From NCBI RefSeq assembly GCF_900142175.1, contig NZ_FQZX01000002.1, positions 353,317-417,316 on the forward strand: a stretch of 64,000 nt of DNA, in the 5' to 3' direction. The first letter of the stretch is position 1. Every line of letters starts with the position of its first letter. Made by a program: the position numbers and the translations under genes. The notes under the pieces are model-generated. The model saw nothing but the letters and a program-made list of their open reading frames with translations. It was not told the origin of the DNA and ran no database searches. Shown piece by piece: positions 42,001 through 50,121 of the stretch. This DNA is from Maribacter aquivivus. GTDB taxonomy: Bacteria; Bacteroidota; Bacteroidia; Flavobacteriales; Flavobacteriaceae.

Positions 42001-44721
42001 TCTAATCGTGCCCCGGTCTTATCTTCTACGGATTCTTTTGATTTTGATGTAAATGGTACCAATGTTGGTTTTAAGGTTACCGCTACAGATGATAACGATT
42101 CAGAAGGTAATGGTTTGGTCTATAGTTTTACAATGGATGACAACTCAGGAGCGGATAATTCCTTTTTCAATTTAAACGACCAAAACGGTGAGTTTTCATT
42201 TATTACAATTCCGGATATCGATAACCCTTTGGATAATGATGGCAATAACGTTTACAATGCTCAAGTAACGGTAACGGATAGTGAAGGATTATTTGCCGTT
42301 CAAAACGTTACTATTACTGTCATCGATATTACGGTTTGTACAAACAATCAAAGCATTAGCCCCAGCGATGCCATGATAAGGGATTATTTTGGTGGATCTG
42401 TTGCCATATCGGGTAATACGGCCATTGTGGGAGCCAATGGAAACAGCGCAGCCTATGTATTTGAAAAAGACGCAAATAACAATTGGGTAGAAATTCAAAA
42501 GCTCGAGGCTAGCGACTCCAGTCCATATAATGATTTTGGTATTTCTGTGGCCATCTCTGGCAATATAGCTATAATAGGTTCCTCTAACGCGGGTGATAAT
42601 GGTACCGGTAGTGGTGCTGCCTATATATTTAAAAAAGATGCCAATGGGCTTTGGGTCGAAATTCAGAAACTATTACCTAACAATGATGAATCCTATTATC
42701 GTTTTGGTTTTTCCGTTGCTATTTCTGGTGAAGTTGCTATCATTGGTGCAACGGGAGATAATGAAAAGGGCTTATCAAGTGGGTCGGCCTATATCTTCGA
42801 AATGGAATTTAATGGCTCTTGGATAGAAACCGCAAAGCTTACCGCTTTCGACGGTGGAACTTTAGATATGTTTGGCTACGCCGTATCGGTTTCTGGCAAT
42901 AAGGCCATTGTGGGCAAATACAGCGAAAATGAGAATAACGCCGCTAACGGTGCCGCTTATATATTTGAAAAAGATGTAGATGGCATTTGGATGCATACTA
43001 AAAAACTGACGCCTGGCGACAATGCTAGGGTAGATTACTTTGGCAGGTCCGTATCCATTTTCGATAATGTTGCCATAGTCGGGACAAATAATTCTTATTT
43101 GAACGATGGAAATGGATCGGCCTATATATTCGAAAAGAGTCCTACCGGTAACTGGAACGAAATACAGAAGTTAACCGCTAGCAATGGCAACAGGTATGAC
43201 TATTTCGGATATTCCGTAGCTGTTTTTGGAGATGTAGTCATGGTAGGAACCAACGATGTATATGGTTTGACTAAAAATTCCGCCTATATTTTTCAAAAGG
43301 AAGCTGATGGAATATGGAAAGAGTCCTATAACCTTGTAGCCGAGGGTAATACTGGCGAAGATTGGTTTGGTTCGTCGGTAGCCATTTCTGGGAGTGCCGC
43401 CATTGGTGGTGCAGATAGCCAAGATAACGCTCAGATTTTTACATGTATCTCTATACCTGATACCGAAAAACCGATTATTGTATTAAAAGGCGACGACCCC
43501 ATTGAAATAAACGAAGGAGACACGTACTTCGAGCCTGGTTATTCTGCAACCGATTTGGTTGACGGTAGTCTAACCGATAATGTCATTGTAGGTATGCAAA
43601 ATGTAAACCTAGGTCTAGCTGGTACATATGAAATTACTTATAATGTTGCCGATGAATCCGGTAATGCTGCAGATGAAGTTAGTAGAACCATTAATGTAAT
43701 TGCCGTACCTATGGATACCATTAAGCCCATAATTGTTTTAAATGGCGATAATCCATTAGTACTTTATGTAGGTGAACCATTTGTAGAAGACGGTTATTTG
43801 GCAACCGATGATGTGGACGGTGATATAACCGACCTCGTAATGGTAGATATGACGTATTTAAATATGAATGTTGCGGGTACCTATAGCATTACATACAACG
43901 TAAAAGATAGTGTTGAAAATGCTGCAATTGAAGTAGTTAGAACCGTTATAATCAGTGAATTGATTAGTACGCCGGTTGACCTAGCATCGAATGATATTAG
44001 TATACTTCTAAATTCGCCTACTTGTCCAGGCACTTCAAACGGAAGCATAACCATTACCAATGATAGCGAATATGATTTAATTGCTACACTCTCAGGTAAT
44101 GGTATTAATGAAATAGCTATTGATGTTCCACAAAAAAGCTCGTATGTTTTCCCAAACTTACCATCCGGACAGTTTGTAGTTAATTTTGAAGGTTCAGATG
44201 TGGAAATCAACGCTCCTGAATTCAATGTAATAATTCCAGAATTAGAGGCTATAGGTATTACAAACAAGAAAATAGACCAAGGTGCTGCTTTAGGCCACGT
44301 AAATGTTACCGGAAGCAAGTCATACCAAGTAAAGACCGATACTGAAATTTTAGTTTTCGAATTTTCAAATACAGGTTTAAATAGTATTGAACTACCGTTA
44401 AAGAGCGGGCAGAATACTTTTGAAATAAAAGGAACTTCAGATTGTCAAGGAATTGAGATGGTTACCTTCCAGTTTAATGAATTACGTTTATTTCCAAATC
44501 CAGTTACTGATTGGATATCGGTATCAGGATTCAATGCCGAGGGTGTGGTTACCATTTTAATAACAGACGTTTCAGGTAAAGTAGTTATGCAAACAACACA
44601 ATATATTGAAAATAGTACGCTTAGAATAAATGTATCGGATATTCTTAATTCAGGGGTTTATGTGTTGAGATTATCAGAAAATGAAAAAGATAGGGTAGAA
44701 TTTAAAATCGTAATAAAATAA
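39016..44721 (+). CDS. Giant surface protein: FG-GAP repeats, cadherin-like and DUF5011 domains, T9SS sorting signal
   Basis: 1901 residues from the ATG at 39016, which begins a signal peptide (MKLKLICIILLLVGVGNLNA). Three blocks of FG-GAP/integrin-alpha-like repeats (about 25-390, 502-888 and 1107-1478) share the pattern FGxSVAISGNxAIVGA then SGSAYIFEK. Cadherin-like domains lie between (about 390-502 and 890-1105, DxDxEGNG and VTVTDSxG motifs bind Ca). Two DUF5011/HYR domains follow (1480-1650, GYSATD-x-VDGSLTD). The C-terminal LRLFPNPVTDWISVSG to KIVIK (1824-1901) is a type A sorting domain for the type IX secretion system. Likely an exported adhesin. It is single, with a weak hairpin after the stop. 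Confidence 0.95.
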   Translation: MKLKLICIILLLVGVGNLNAQWSNEQRLIASNNAEGDFFGDAVAVSGNYAVIGSKSNDENGTGSGAAYIYEKAIDGTWNEMQILSPSDADEYHRFGESVAINGNIAIIGAPGNPAVYIFEKSVDGSWTELQKLIASDAPRGNTFGNSIAISNNTIVVGASRDNGSTGAAYIFEKSIDGTWSEVVKVVPEDAIYGYGFGISVSVSNDRAIIGAFSDDERGRDSGSAYIFEKNANTWIQTQKLFASNSSRYNRFGNSVAISSNVAIVGAVNDVYIFEKEAVTDWIEVDKLHDYRNGQLGNAVAVSGNVAIVGALLDDEESPESGSAYMLRKSANGLWDNIQKINASNAAVGDKFGGAVAISGDDALIGSSFKNINGQNSGAAYFYNYTPTTNQKPQQTAYGTLNVAENSDDFLRDINATDDTDTEGNGLRYTFTTKYGYGLDNALFNLTEDTGIFSFINSPDFENPLDGNKDNQYEIQVTVTDSGGFYAYRNYTVQVTDVNETIWGNVQRVSANDYLSGSWFGNSVAISNDFAIIGANGHDDFGIESGAAYLYEKDTNGNWLEAQKLTASDSNTYDYFGSAVAISGNTAVVGAIGNDDNGDSSGSAYVYERNANGIWLESQKLLVDNGATNSNFGTSVGISQNYIVVGTHHTDANLIDKAYVFEKGVDGNWVQLQVFTASDAALGDDFGGSVSISEDQIVIGAARNGSNGNNSGAAYIFEKGTDGYFSETQKIVPSDASFSDRFGSSVAISANTIIVGTPGNNDDGDGSGSAYIFEKNTDGNWEEQEKLTASDAASNNWFGQSVSISGNRVVVGSDENGVGRGSAYLFEKDTNGTWLEIQILDSRPNAGYDSFGGSVSISGDVAVVGARNDDEYGAHTGAAYFFGGTLSNQAPRLEANTTVTIIENITAIVLDINASHYKDTEGNGLVYNLSTFNNGGIDNDLFTLVADTGELSFIAPPDYSEPLDNDADNTYNVQVTVTDNAGLTATQEIEISVTPSNRAPVLSSTDSFDFDVNGTNVGFKVTATDDNDSEGNGLVYSFTMDDNSGADNSFFNLNDQNGEFSFITIPDIDNPLDNDGNNVYNAQVTVTDSEGLFAVQNVTITVIDITVCTNNQSISPSDAMIRDYFGGSVAISGNTAIVGANGNSAAYVFEKDANNNWVEIQKLEASDSSPYNDFGISVAISGNIAIIGSSNAGDNGTGSGAAYIFKKDANGLWVEIQKLLPNNDESYYRFGFSVAISGEVAIIGATGDNEKGLSSGSAYIFEMEFNGSWIETAKLTAFDGGTLDMFGYAVSVSGNKAIVGKYSENENNAANGAAYIFEKDVDGIWMHTKKLTPGDNARVDYFGRSVSIFDNVAIVGTNNSYLNDGNGSAYIFEKSPTGNWNEIQKLTASNGNRYDYFGYSVAVFGDVVMVGTNDVYGLTKNSAYIFQKEADGIWKESYNLVAEGNTGEDWFGSSVAISGSAAIGGADSQDNAQIFTCISIPDTEKPIIVLKGDDPIEINEGDTYFEPGYSATDLVDGSLTDNVIVGMQNVNLGLAGTYEITYNVADESGNAADEVSRTINVIAVPMDTIKPIIVLNGDNPLVLYVGEPFVEDGYLATDDVDGDITDLVMVDMTYLNMNVAGTYSITYNVKDSVENAAIEVVRTVIISELISTPVDLASNDISILLNSPTCPGTSNGSITITNDSEYDLIATLSGNGINEIAIDVPQKSSYVFPNLPSGQFVVNFEGSDVEINAPEFNVIIPELEAIGITNKKIDQGAALGHVNVTGSKSYQVKTDTEILVFEFSNTGLNSIELPLKSGQNTFEIKGTSDCQGIEMVTFQFNELRLFPNPVTDWISVSGFNAEGVVTILITDVSGKVVMQTTQYIENSTLRINVSDILNSGVYVLRLSENEKDRVEFKIVIK

Positions 44722-44737
44722 TAGTTGACAACCGACG

Positions 44738-44770
44738 AGATGTATTGAATAAACACTTGTTATTACATCT
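44738..44770 (+). terminator. Weak terminator after the giant surface protein
   Basis: AGATGTA (44738-44744) pairs with TACATCT (44764-44770) around a 19-base loop, followed by TATTTT. Stem is only 7 bp, so it is uncertain. Confidence 0.35.
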
Positions 44771-44861
44771 TATTTTAAAATTCATAACTCTTAATTATTC
44801 ACGATAAAAATTAAATCTATATTCCTATTTTTACCAAAATCAAATAAAAGAATTTAATAGT

Positions 44862-45089
44862 ATGAGCAAAACAAAACTAACCATAAATAGTAATGGGTCT
44901 GTAAAAGTAGAAGGAGATTTTGAAGTTGTAGATAGCCAAGGTAATTCATATAACTTGCAAGGTAGAACAGTATTAGGCATATGTCGCTGTGGACTTTCTA
45001 ATAACAAACCTTTTTGCGATGGTTCTCACAGAAATCATTTTGAACACGAAGCAACAGCTTTCGATTTACCTCCAATGAAAAAGAAATAA
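44862..45089 (+). CDS. CDGSH iron-sulfur domain protein
   Basis: 75 residues. The 2Fe-2S cluster motif C-x-C-x2-S-x3-P-x-C-D-G-S-H is complete (CRCGLSNNKPFCDGSH, about residues 44-59). An N-terminal strand region (TINSNGSVKVEGDFEVVD) is the usual divalent-stabilised part of this small fold. Probably a soluble redox or Fe-S transfer protein. It is a single gene in front of repeat-rich intergenic sequence. Confidence 0.92.
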   Translation: MSKTKLTINSNGSVKVEGDFEVVDSQGNSYNLQGRTVLGICRCGLSNNKPFCDGSHRNHFEHEATAFDLPPMKKK

Positions 45090-45149
45090 AACATATTAAT
45101 TATTGCTTTTTAATGGACTTCTCTCATAAAAAAGCAATAATCAGTTTTT

Positions 45150-45385
45150 GTTCTATAATGTACTTGCGTTAAGTAACTTGAGCTTTGGCTAAAGCGAAGT
45201 TATTTTTTCAATCTTCTTTTATTTTTTTCTTTCTAAAAACTTTCTTCTAAAAAGGTAATGAAATCGAAGAGCAATTTCGCTTTGAGATTCATGAATACCT
45301 TTAAAAAATGATAAACAAGCAATTAATAAACACTTATTATCCGAGCCGACAATAGGAGGGAGAGCAATATGTGTGCGTGTGTGGA
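45150..45385 (+). repeat. Dispersed intergenic repeat, copy A (with 52905-53067)
   Basis: The segments TTCTATAATGTACTTGCGTT, AAGTAACTTGAGCTTTG, TTTTTTCTTTCTAAAAACTT and GCCGACAATAGGAGGGAGAG recur in the same order and orientation at 52905-53067, with gaps. The end motif GACaaTAGGAGGGA also appears at 37209. The region 45090-45503 contains no gene. Confidence 0.75.
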
Positions 45386-45503
45386 ATGCTAATGTAATTT
45401 TAATGACTGTGTAAAGTAAATTTATTCTCTTTAACTGGTTGTCTATTTAATATAAAATGCAACAATAAATAATAGTTTAAATAAAGAAAAGTACTTTTGC
45501 TTT

Positions 45504-46076
45504 ATGGAAGACAAGTTACAGTTACTAAGACAACATTTTGAGGAAATCGTTTCTTTAACTGATGAGGAGTGGAACTTTATACAATCGCACTTTGAATTTA
45601 AAAGTCTTAAAAAACACCAATTTTTAATACAAGTAGGGCAACCTGTAGACTTTGAATATTGGATTATTAAAGGTTTGGTAAAAGCGTACTCCATAGACGA
45701 AAAAGGTAAAGAACACATTCTTCAATTTGCTATGGAAGACTATTGGGTGAGCGACCATTGTGCTTTTCAACATCAAGAACCTGGGACTATTTTTGTGGAC
45801 TGCCTTGAAGATTCTGAGTTCTTCTGTTTGTCTTTAGAGAACAGGGAAAAGATTTGTTTTGAAGTCCCTGCCGTTGCCAATTTCTTCAGAATTAAATCCA
45901 ACCACGGTTATATCAATTTACAGCAAAGAATCTTGTCTTTGCTTACAATGACCGCAGAAAGTAGGTACGAATACCTATTAAATAAACTTCCAAAATTAAT
46001 ACAACGCGTTCCTAAAAAATTAATCGCTTCTTATTTAGGCGTATCCAGAGAGACTTTAAGTCGTTTTAACAGCTAA
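45504..46076 (+). CDS. Crp/Fnr family transcriptional regulator
   Basis: 190 residues. Residues ~15-130 are a cyclic-nucleotide-binding-like beta-roll (FLIQVGQPVDFEYWIIKGLV, KEHILQFAMEDYWVSDHCAF) without the usual strict cAMP-binding Arg pattern. The C-terminal HTH contains LSLLTMTAESRYEYL and KLIASYLGVSRETLSRF. No Cys cluster as in Fnr. A CRP-like dyad overlaps its stop codon and related dyads precede two downstream units, so it probably controls this module. Start chosen at ATG 45504, with a purine-rich leader before it. Confidence 0.85.
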   Translation: MEDKLQLLRQHFEEIVSLTDEEWNFIQSHFEFKSLKKHQFLIQVGQPVDFEYWIIKGLVKAYSIDEKGKEHILQFAMEDYWVSDHCAFQHQEPGTIFVDCLEDSEFFCLSLENREKICFEVPAVANFFRIKSNHGYINLQQRILSLLTMTAESRYEYLLNKLPKLIQRVPKKLIASYLGVSRETLSRFNS

Positions 46077-46096
46077 AAGTGACCTAAATCACTTTT
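46075..46096. promoter_or_regulatory. CRP/FNR-like dyad AAAAGTGA-N6-TCACTTTT
   Basis: Perfect 8-bp arms (46075-46082 and 46089-46096) with a 6-base spacer, close to the TGTGA-N6-TCACA architecture of Crp/Fnr sites. It overlaps the stop codon of the Crp/Fnr gene and lies 100 bases before the cupin gene. Confidence 0.65.
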
Positions 46097-46106
46097 CAAA
46101 ATTGAT

Positions 46107-46174
46107 ATACATCACAAAAAATCCGTGATGTATGTCCTCGCACACCCCTTGGTTTTCATAGAATTTTGTATCGA
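46107..46174 (+). promoter_or_regulatory. Promoter element 1 with dyad and shared 27-bp motif
   Basis: ATACATCAC (46107-46115) and GTGATGTAT (46125-46133) are inverted repeats. The following GTGATGTA...TCCTCGCACACCCCTTG (46125-46151) matches 47872-47898 at 25 of 27 positions. Both copies end in TTG, then 17 bases, then TAT, and both lie 44 bases before an ATG. Likely one regulated promoter type, activated by the adjacent Crp/Fnr protein. Confidence 0.7.
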
Positions 46175-46194
46175 ACAATTAAATACAATGTACT

Positions 46195-46677
46195 ATGAAA
46201 ACTACAAGAACACTTTTTCTATTATTTACAGTATTTGCTATAGGTTTTAACACCTATGCGCAAGAAAACAAAAGACCGTTAATGGGTAACGCTTATGGTA
46301 TTATCAATATTGATGAATACGTAACGCTACTTCCTAAAAGTCACAACGGCATCATCAAAGACATCAGATTAATAGACCGTGAACACGCAGGTGTAAGAAT
46401 CTTTAGGTTGTATGACGAAGTGCCTATGCACTACCACGCAAAATCTGATGCTTACCTCTACATTTTAAATGGTAAAGCAGAATTTTATGTTGCCGATAAA
46501 GGTCCTGTTGTTGCAGGAAAAGGCGACTTACTTTTTTGGGGAAAAGGCACAGCACACGGTAACGGAAAAATTTTGGAAGGTCCGTTAGACGTACTCGTTT
46601 TTGACGCAATAGCCAGAGACCCAAGCGATGTTATCTGGGTAGACCCATCAACCCAAAAGAAGTTTTTGGGCAACTAA
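46195..46677 (+). CDS. Secreted cupin-domain protein
   Basis: 160 residues with a signal peptide (cleavage about residue 22, NTYAQ). The cupin metal motifs read VPMHYHAKSDAYLYILNGKA (H-x-H and E-like position) and KGDLLFWGKGTAHGNGKI (terminal His), a single conserved cupin barrel. Periplasmic; could be a dioxygenase, isomerase or binding protein. It is the first gene after promoter element 1, followed by the dopachrome-tautomerase-like gene after 32 bases. Confidence 0.85.
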   Translation: MKTTRTLFLLFTVFAIGFNTYAQENKRPLMGNAYGIINIDEYVTLLPKSHNGIIKDIRLIDREHAGVRIFRLYDEVPMHYHAKSDAYLYILNGKAEFYVADKGPVVAGKGDLLFWGKGTAHGNGKILEGPLDVLVFDAIARDPSDVIWVDPSTQKKFLGN

Positions 46678-46708
46678 TTAAATCAATTCAATTTTAAAAA
46701 CAATAACG

Positions 46709-47806
46709 ATGAAAACAGTAACAATTATAAAAACAGTCTTGTTCGCACTTGTAATGAATTTTACACTATCAGCACAAGCACAATTAGAAACGATAGCTAC
46801 ATTTCCAGAATCACGACCAGGAAATATAACCGTCTCTAACGACGGAAGAATATTTGTAACAATGAGTGCCTTAAGTGCTTCAAAATATATGGTGAAAGAA
46901 ATTTTACCTAATGGAGAAGCTATTCCTTTTGGAGATAAAGAGTGGATTGTAAAACCACAAAACGGAAGTTTAAAAGGTATCAATTCAACTATCGGAATTC
47001 AAGCTGATGCTAACGGTATCCTTTGGGTATTGGATATGGGTAATGTAAAACAAAATCAAGCTCCAAAATTAGTTGGGTTTGATTTGGTTACCGGTAATGT
47101 AACAAAAGTTTTTCCTATCCCGAATACGGTATTATCAACAAAACCTTTTTTACAGGATTTTGTAATCGATGTTAAAAACAACACTGCTGTCATTGCAGAT
47201 ATGACCGATGCTTTAAATCCGCCAATTGCACCAGCTTTTGTCGTTATTAACTTAGAAACAGGTTATATAAGACGTGTTTTGGAAGGGAATGCTTCATTTT
47301 TACCTGCTGATGAACCAGTAAAAATTCACGGTAGATTAGTATCCCACAAAAGAAAAGACGGTACTACCATTCAACCAAGATATCCATTAAATCCAATTTC
47401 TATAGATGACAAAAACAATTACATCTACTATGGTGCAATGGGGAATACCAAAATTCACCGCATACCTTCTGCTGTTTTAGCTGATGAAAGTAAGCAAGAT
47501 AGCGAACTGAATAAGCACATCGAGTTTTATGCCAACAAACCAAAATCTGACGGATTTAAAGTGGGTGCAAACGGAAAAGTGTATGTAACCGATGTTGAAA
47601 ATTCAGCCATTGTAGAAAGTACGCCTGCTGGAATGAAAACCATTGCGCAATCCAAAAAAGACCTGTCTTGGCCTGATGGTGTTGCCATACACGGTAACTA
47701 CTTATATATAGTAGCAAATCAACTTCACAACCTTCCTTTATTAAATGAAGGAAAAGATGCCAGTAAACCGCCTTACTTGGTGTTAAAGATGAAGATTGAA
47801 GAGTAA
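46709..47806 (+). CDS. Major royal jelly / L-dopachrome tautomerase-related protein
   Basis: 365 residues with a signal peptide (LSAQA, about residue 25). PGNITVSNDGRIFVTMSAL, GIQADANGILWVLDMGN, FLQDFVIDVKNNTAVIADMT and NPISIDDKNNYIYYGAMGN are the blade motifs of the MRJP/yellow-type six-bladed propeller used for dopachrome tautomerase-related proteins in bacteria. Periplasmic. The C-terminal VYVTDVENSAIV and DLSWPDGVAIHGNYLYIVAN complete the propeller. It is second in the module, followed by a 135-base gap that holds promoter element 2. Confidence 0.85.
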   Translation: MKTVTIIKTVLFALVMNFTLSAQAQLETIATFPESRPGNITVSNDGRIFVTMSALSASKYMVKEILPNGEAIPFGDKEWIVKPQNGSLKGINSTIGIQADANGILWVLDMGNVKQNQAPKLVGFDLVTGNVTKVFPIPNTVLSTKPFLQDFVIDVKNNTAVIADMTDALNPPIAPAFVVINLETGYIRRVLEGNASFLPADEPVKIHGRLVSHKRKDGTTIQPRYPLNPISIDDKNNYIYYGAMGNTKIHRIPSAVLADESKQDSELNKHIEFYANKPKSDGFKVGANGKVYVTDVENSAIVESTPAGMKTIAQSKKDLSWPDGVAIHGNYLYIVANQLHNLPLLNEGKDASKPPYLVLKMKIEE

Positions 47807-47823
47807 GTATCTCTAAAAAAACC

Positions 47824-47920
47824 AAGTGATGTATGAGCATTATTAAATGTGACATACATCACTTTAAAATGGTGATGTACATCCTCGCACACCCCTTGCA
47901 TTAATCGGAAATTTGTATAA
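47824..47920 (+). promoter_or_regulatory. Promoter element 2 with 12-bp-arm dyad and shared 27-bp motif
   Basis: AAGTGATGTATG (47824-47835) and CATACATCACTT (47853-47864) are perfect 12-bp inverted arms. The 27-bp motif at 47872-47898 repeats that of promoter element 1, with the same TTG-N17-TAT and the same 44-base distance to the next ATG. GTGATGTA is repeated three times here, probably the regulator's half-site. Confidence 0.75.
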
Positions 47921-47941
47921 GAAATTTAAAAACATATTAAA

Positions 47942-48880
47942 ATGAAAACAATAGTAAATACATTTAAAACAATTGCCTTAGCAGCTACACTTTTCACTGC
48001 TTTAACTACAAACGCGCAACAAGTACCAACGTCACCTTATGGTGCTGACGATGAAATTGGCGCACTAAACCTTTTGAATGAAGAAACAGTTTTGGATGCG
48101 GTAAAATTGGTTAAAAAAGGAAAAGTATATCGCTTAGGAATGGTGGTAAATGCACAAACTGCAGCTTTCCGTCACAGATACTTTCACATTGAAACGTTAC
48201 AACCAGAAACTGCTGCTGCAGGTTCTAACAAATTCACTTACGTAGATGATCAATTAATTGGTTGGACAGGTGTTGGGTCTCAAATAAACGGATTGGCACA
48301 TTATGGTAGAGACAATGTGCATTATAACGGTCATAAAGTAGAAGATTTTTTAACCGTATCTGGTGTGAAAAAATTAGGTCTAGAAAAATTACCTCCAATT
48401 GTAACTAGAGGTGTTGTGCTAGATATGCGCTCATATTACAATCAAGATATTGTAAAAGAAGGCACTGTTTTTACAGTTGAAGACATTGAAAAAGTATCTA
48501 AAAAACAAGGTGTTGAAATTCGTAAAGGTGATGTGGTATTGTTCTACACGGGATGGACAAAATTAATGGGTAAAGATGATAAACGCTATTTAGCTGGTGG
48601 ACCTGGAATTGGTGTTGAAGCTGCGCATTATTTAGGTAAAAAAGGAATTGTAGCAGCAGGTGCAGATAACTGGTCTTTTGAGGCTGTACCACACGAAAAC
48701 AGCGAACTTTCTTTTCCTGTAAATCAAATGATGGCAATCGAGTACGGTGTACAAGTTTTGGAAAACATTCTTGTAGATGAGTTGGTAGAAGATAAAGCTT
48801 GGGAATTCCTTTTTGTATTAGGTCATCCATTATATGAAGGGTCTACACAAGTACAAATAAATCCTGTTGCTATTAAATAA
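47942..48880 (+). CDS. Cyclase family protein (kynurenine formamidase-like)
   Basis: 312 residues with a signal peptide (cleavage about residue 27, TTNAQ). The family metal motif region reads GVGSQINGLAHYGRDNVHYN (about 115-134), where the usual D in the H/Q-x-D-x-x-x-H pattern is Asn; TRGVVLDMRSYYN and IRKGDVVLFYTGWTKLMG, then AAGADNWSFEAVP, complete the fold. The family includes isatin hydrolase and kynurenine formamidase, Mn-dependent amidases acting on ring amides. Transcribed from promoter element 2, with an MFS exporter next. Confidence 0.85.
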   Translation: MKTIVNTFKTIALAATLFTALTTNAQQVPTSPYGADDEIGALNLLNEETVLDAVKLVKKGKVYRLGMVVNAQTAAFRHRYFHIETLQPETAAAGSNKFTYVDDQLIGWTGVGSQINGLAHYGRDNVHYNGHKVEDFLTVSGVKKLGLEKLPPIVTRGVVLDMRSYYNQDIVKEGTVFTVEDIEKVSKKQGVEIRKGDVVLFYTGWTKLMGKDDKRYLAGGPGIGVEAAHYLGKKGIVAAGADNWSFEAVPHENSELSFPVNQMMAIEYGVQVLENILVDELVEDKAWEFLFVLGHPLYEGSTQVQINPVAIK

Positions 48881-48905
48881 AAATAACAAAAAACGATTAG
48901 AAATT

Positions 48906-50114
48906 ATGGAAACATCAACAATACATAAAGATACTACGGTAGCCAAAAAGAAAAGTCTACCAGCAGCATTATGGGCATTGACCATAAGTGCATTTGCCAT
49001 AGGAACAACGGAATTTGTAATTGTAGGTTTATTATCTACCGTTGCAAGTGACTTAGGTACATCATTAACATCAGCAGGATTATTAGTTAGTCTGTACGCC
49101 ATTGGTGTCGCCATTGGTGCACCCATATTAACTGCCTTAACAGGTAAAATTCCTAGAAAACAATTATTAATGGGAATTATGTTGCTTTTCATTGTTGGTA
49201 ACGGATTAGCAGCAATCTCACCAAGTTTTGAGTTGTTGCTATTATCAAGAGTGGTAACAGGTTTTGCACACGGTGTATTTTTCTCTATCGGTTCTACAAT
49301 CGCAGCCAGTTTGGTACCAAAAGATAGAAGGGCAACTGCTATTTCTATAATGTTTGCGGGTCTTACCGTGGCTATTGTAACTGGTGTGCCTTTAGGAACA
49401 TACATTGGTCAGAATTTTGGATGGAGAGCTACTTTTATAGGTGTAGCCCTTTTAGGATTAGTAGGTGCAATAGCTAGTTTAGCTTTGGTGCCTAAAAACA
49501 TCAAACAATCGGCTCCATTAAGACTTATAGACCAATTAAAGGTGATTAAGAATCCGTCTATTTTATTGGTGTTAGCCATTACCGCATTTGGTTATGGTGG
49601 TACGTTTGTAACCTTTACCTATTTAACTCCTTTGTTGGAAGAAGTAACCGGTTTCTCTTCAAATATGACCAGTGTATTCCTTTTAATTTATGGTATCGCC
49701 ATTGCTATAGGAAATATCATAGGTGGTAAAGTCTCTAACAACAAACCAGGAAAAGCCTTATTGGTAATGTTTGCGTTACAAGCCATTGTGTTGTTTGTGT
49801 TATACTTCACGGCTTCTAGTCAGATTTTTGCCATCGTAACCTTGTTTTTTATGGGAATCCTAGCGTTTTCAAACGTACCTGCATTACAATTATATGTCGT
49901 TAAAATGGCGGAAAAATACTTACCAGGAACAGAAGACGTAGCATCTGCCTTAAACATCGCAGCGTTTAATGTTGGAATTGCCATTGGTGCTTATGTAGGC
50001 GGAATGGTTGTAGAATCCAGCTTAGGAATTGAAGCGACGCCTTGGGTTGGTGGAATACTAGTAATCGTAGGATTCTTGTTGACCTTAGTTTTATTCAAAA
50101 AAGAAAAAATATAA
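48906..50114 (+). CDS. MFS transporter (DHA1 family)
   Basis: About 402 residues from the ATG at 48906, chosen over an earlier ATG at 48867 that would overlap the cyclase gene. Twelve hydrophobic helices; SAFAIGTTEFVIVGLLSTVA and AIGVAIGAPILTALTGKIPR (motif A-like) and GFAHGVFFSIGSTIAASLVP are DHA1 features of the AraJ/YdhP type. Inner-membrane exporter or sugar-like efflux pump. Next to the cyclase and aldo/keto reductase, it may export or import the compound they process. Confidence 0.9.
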   Translation: METSTIHKDTTVAKKKSLPAALWALTISAFAIGTTEFVIVGLLSTVASDLGTSLTSAGLLVSLYAIGVAIGAPILTALTGKIPRKQLLMGIMLLFIVGNGLAAISPSFELLLLSRVVTGFAHGVFFSIGSTIAASLVPKDRRATAISIMFAGLTVAIVTGVPLGTYIGQNFGWRATFIGVALLGLVGAIASLALVPKNIKQSAPLRLIDQLKVIKNPSILLVLAITAFGYGGTFVTFTYLTPLLEEVTGFSSNMTSVFLLIYGIAIAIGNIIGGKVSNNKPGKALLVMFALQAIVLFVLYFTASSQIFAIVTLFFMGILAFSNVPALQLYVVKMAEKYLPGTEDVASALNIAAFNVGIAIGAYVGGMVVESSLGIEATPWVGGILVIVGFLLTLVLFKKEKI

Positions 50115-50121
50115 ATATATA

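Noticed and set aside
41092..42498. Antisense frames inside the giant surface protein
   Set aside because: They follow the FG-GAP repeat periodicity and are shadows of the plus-strand gene.
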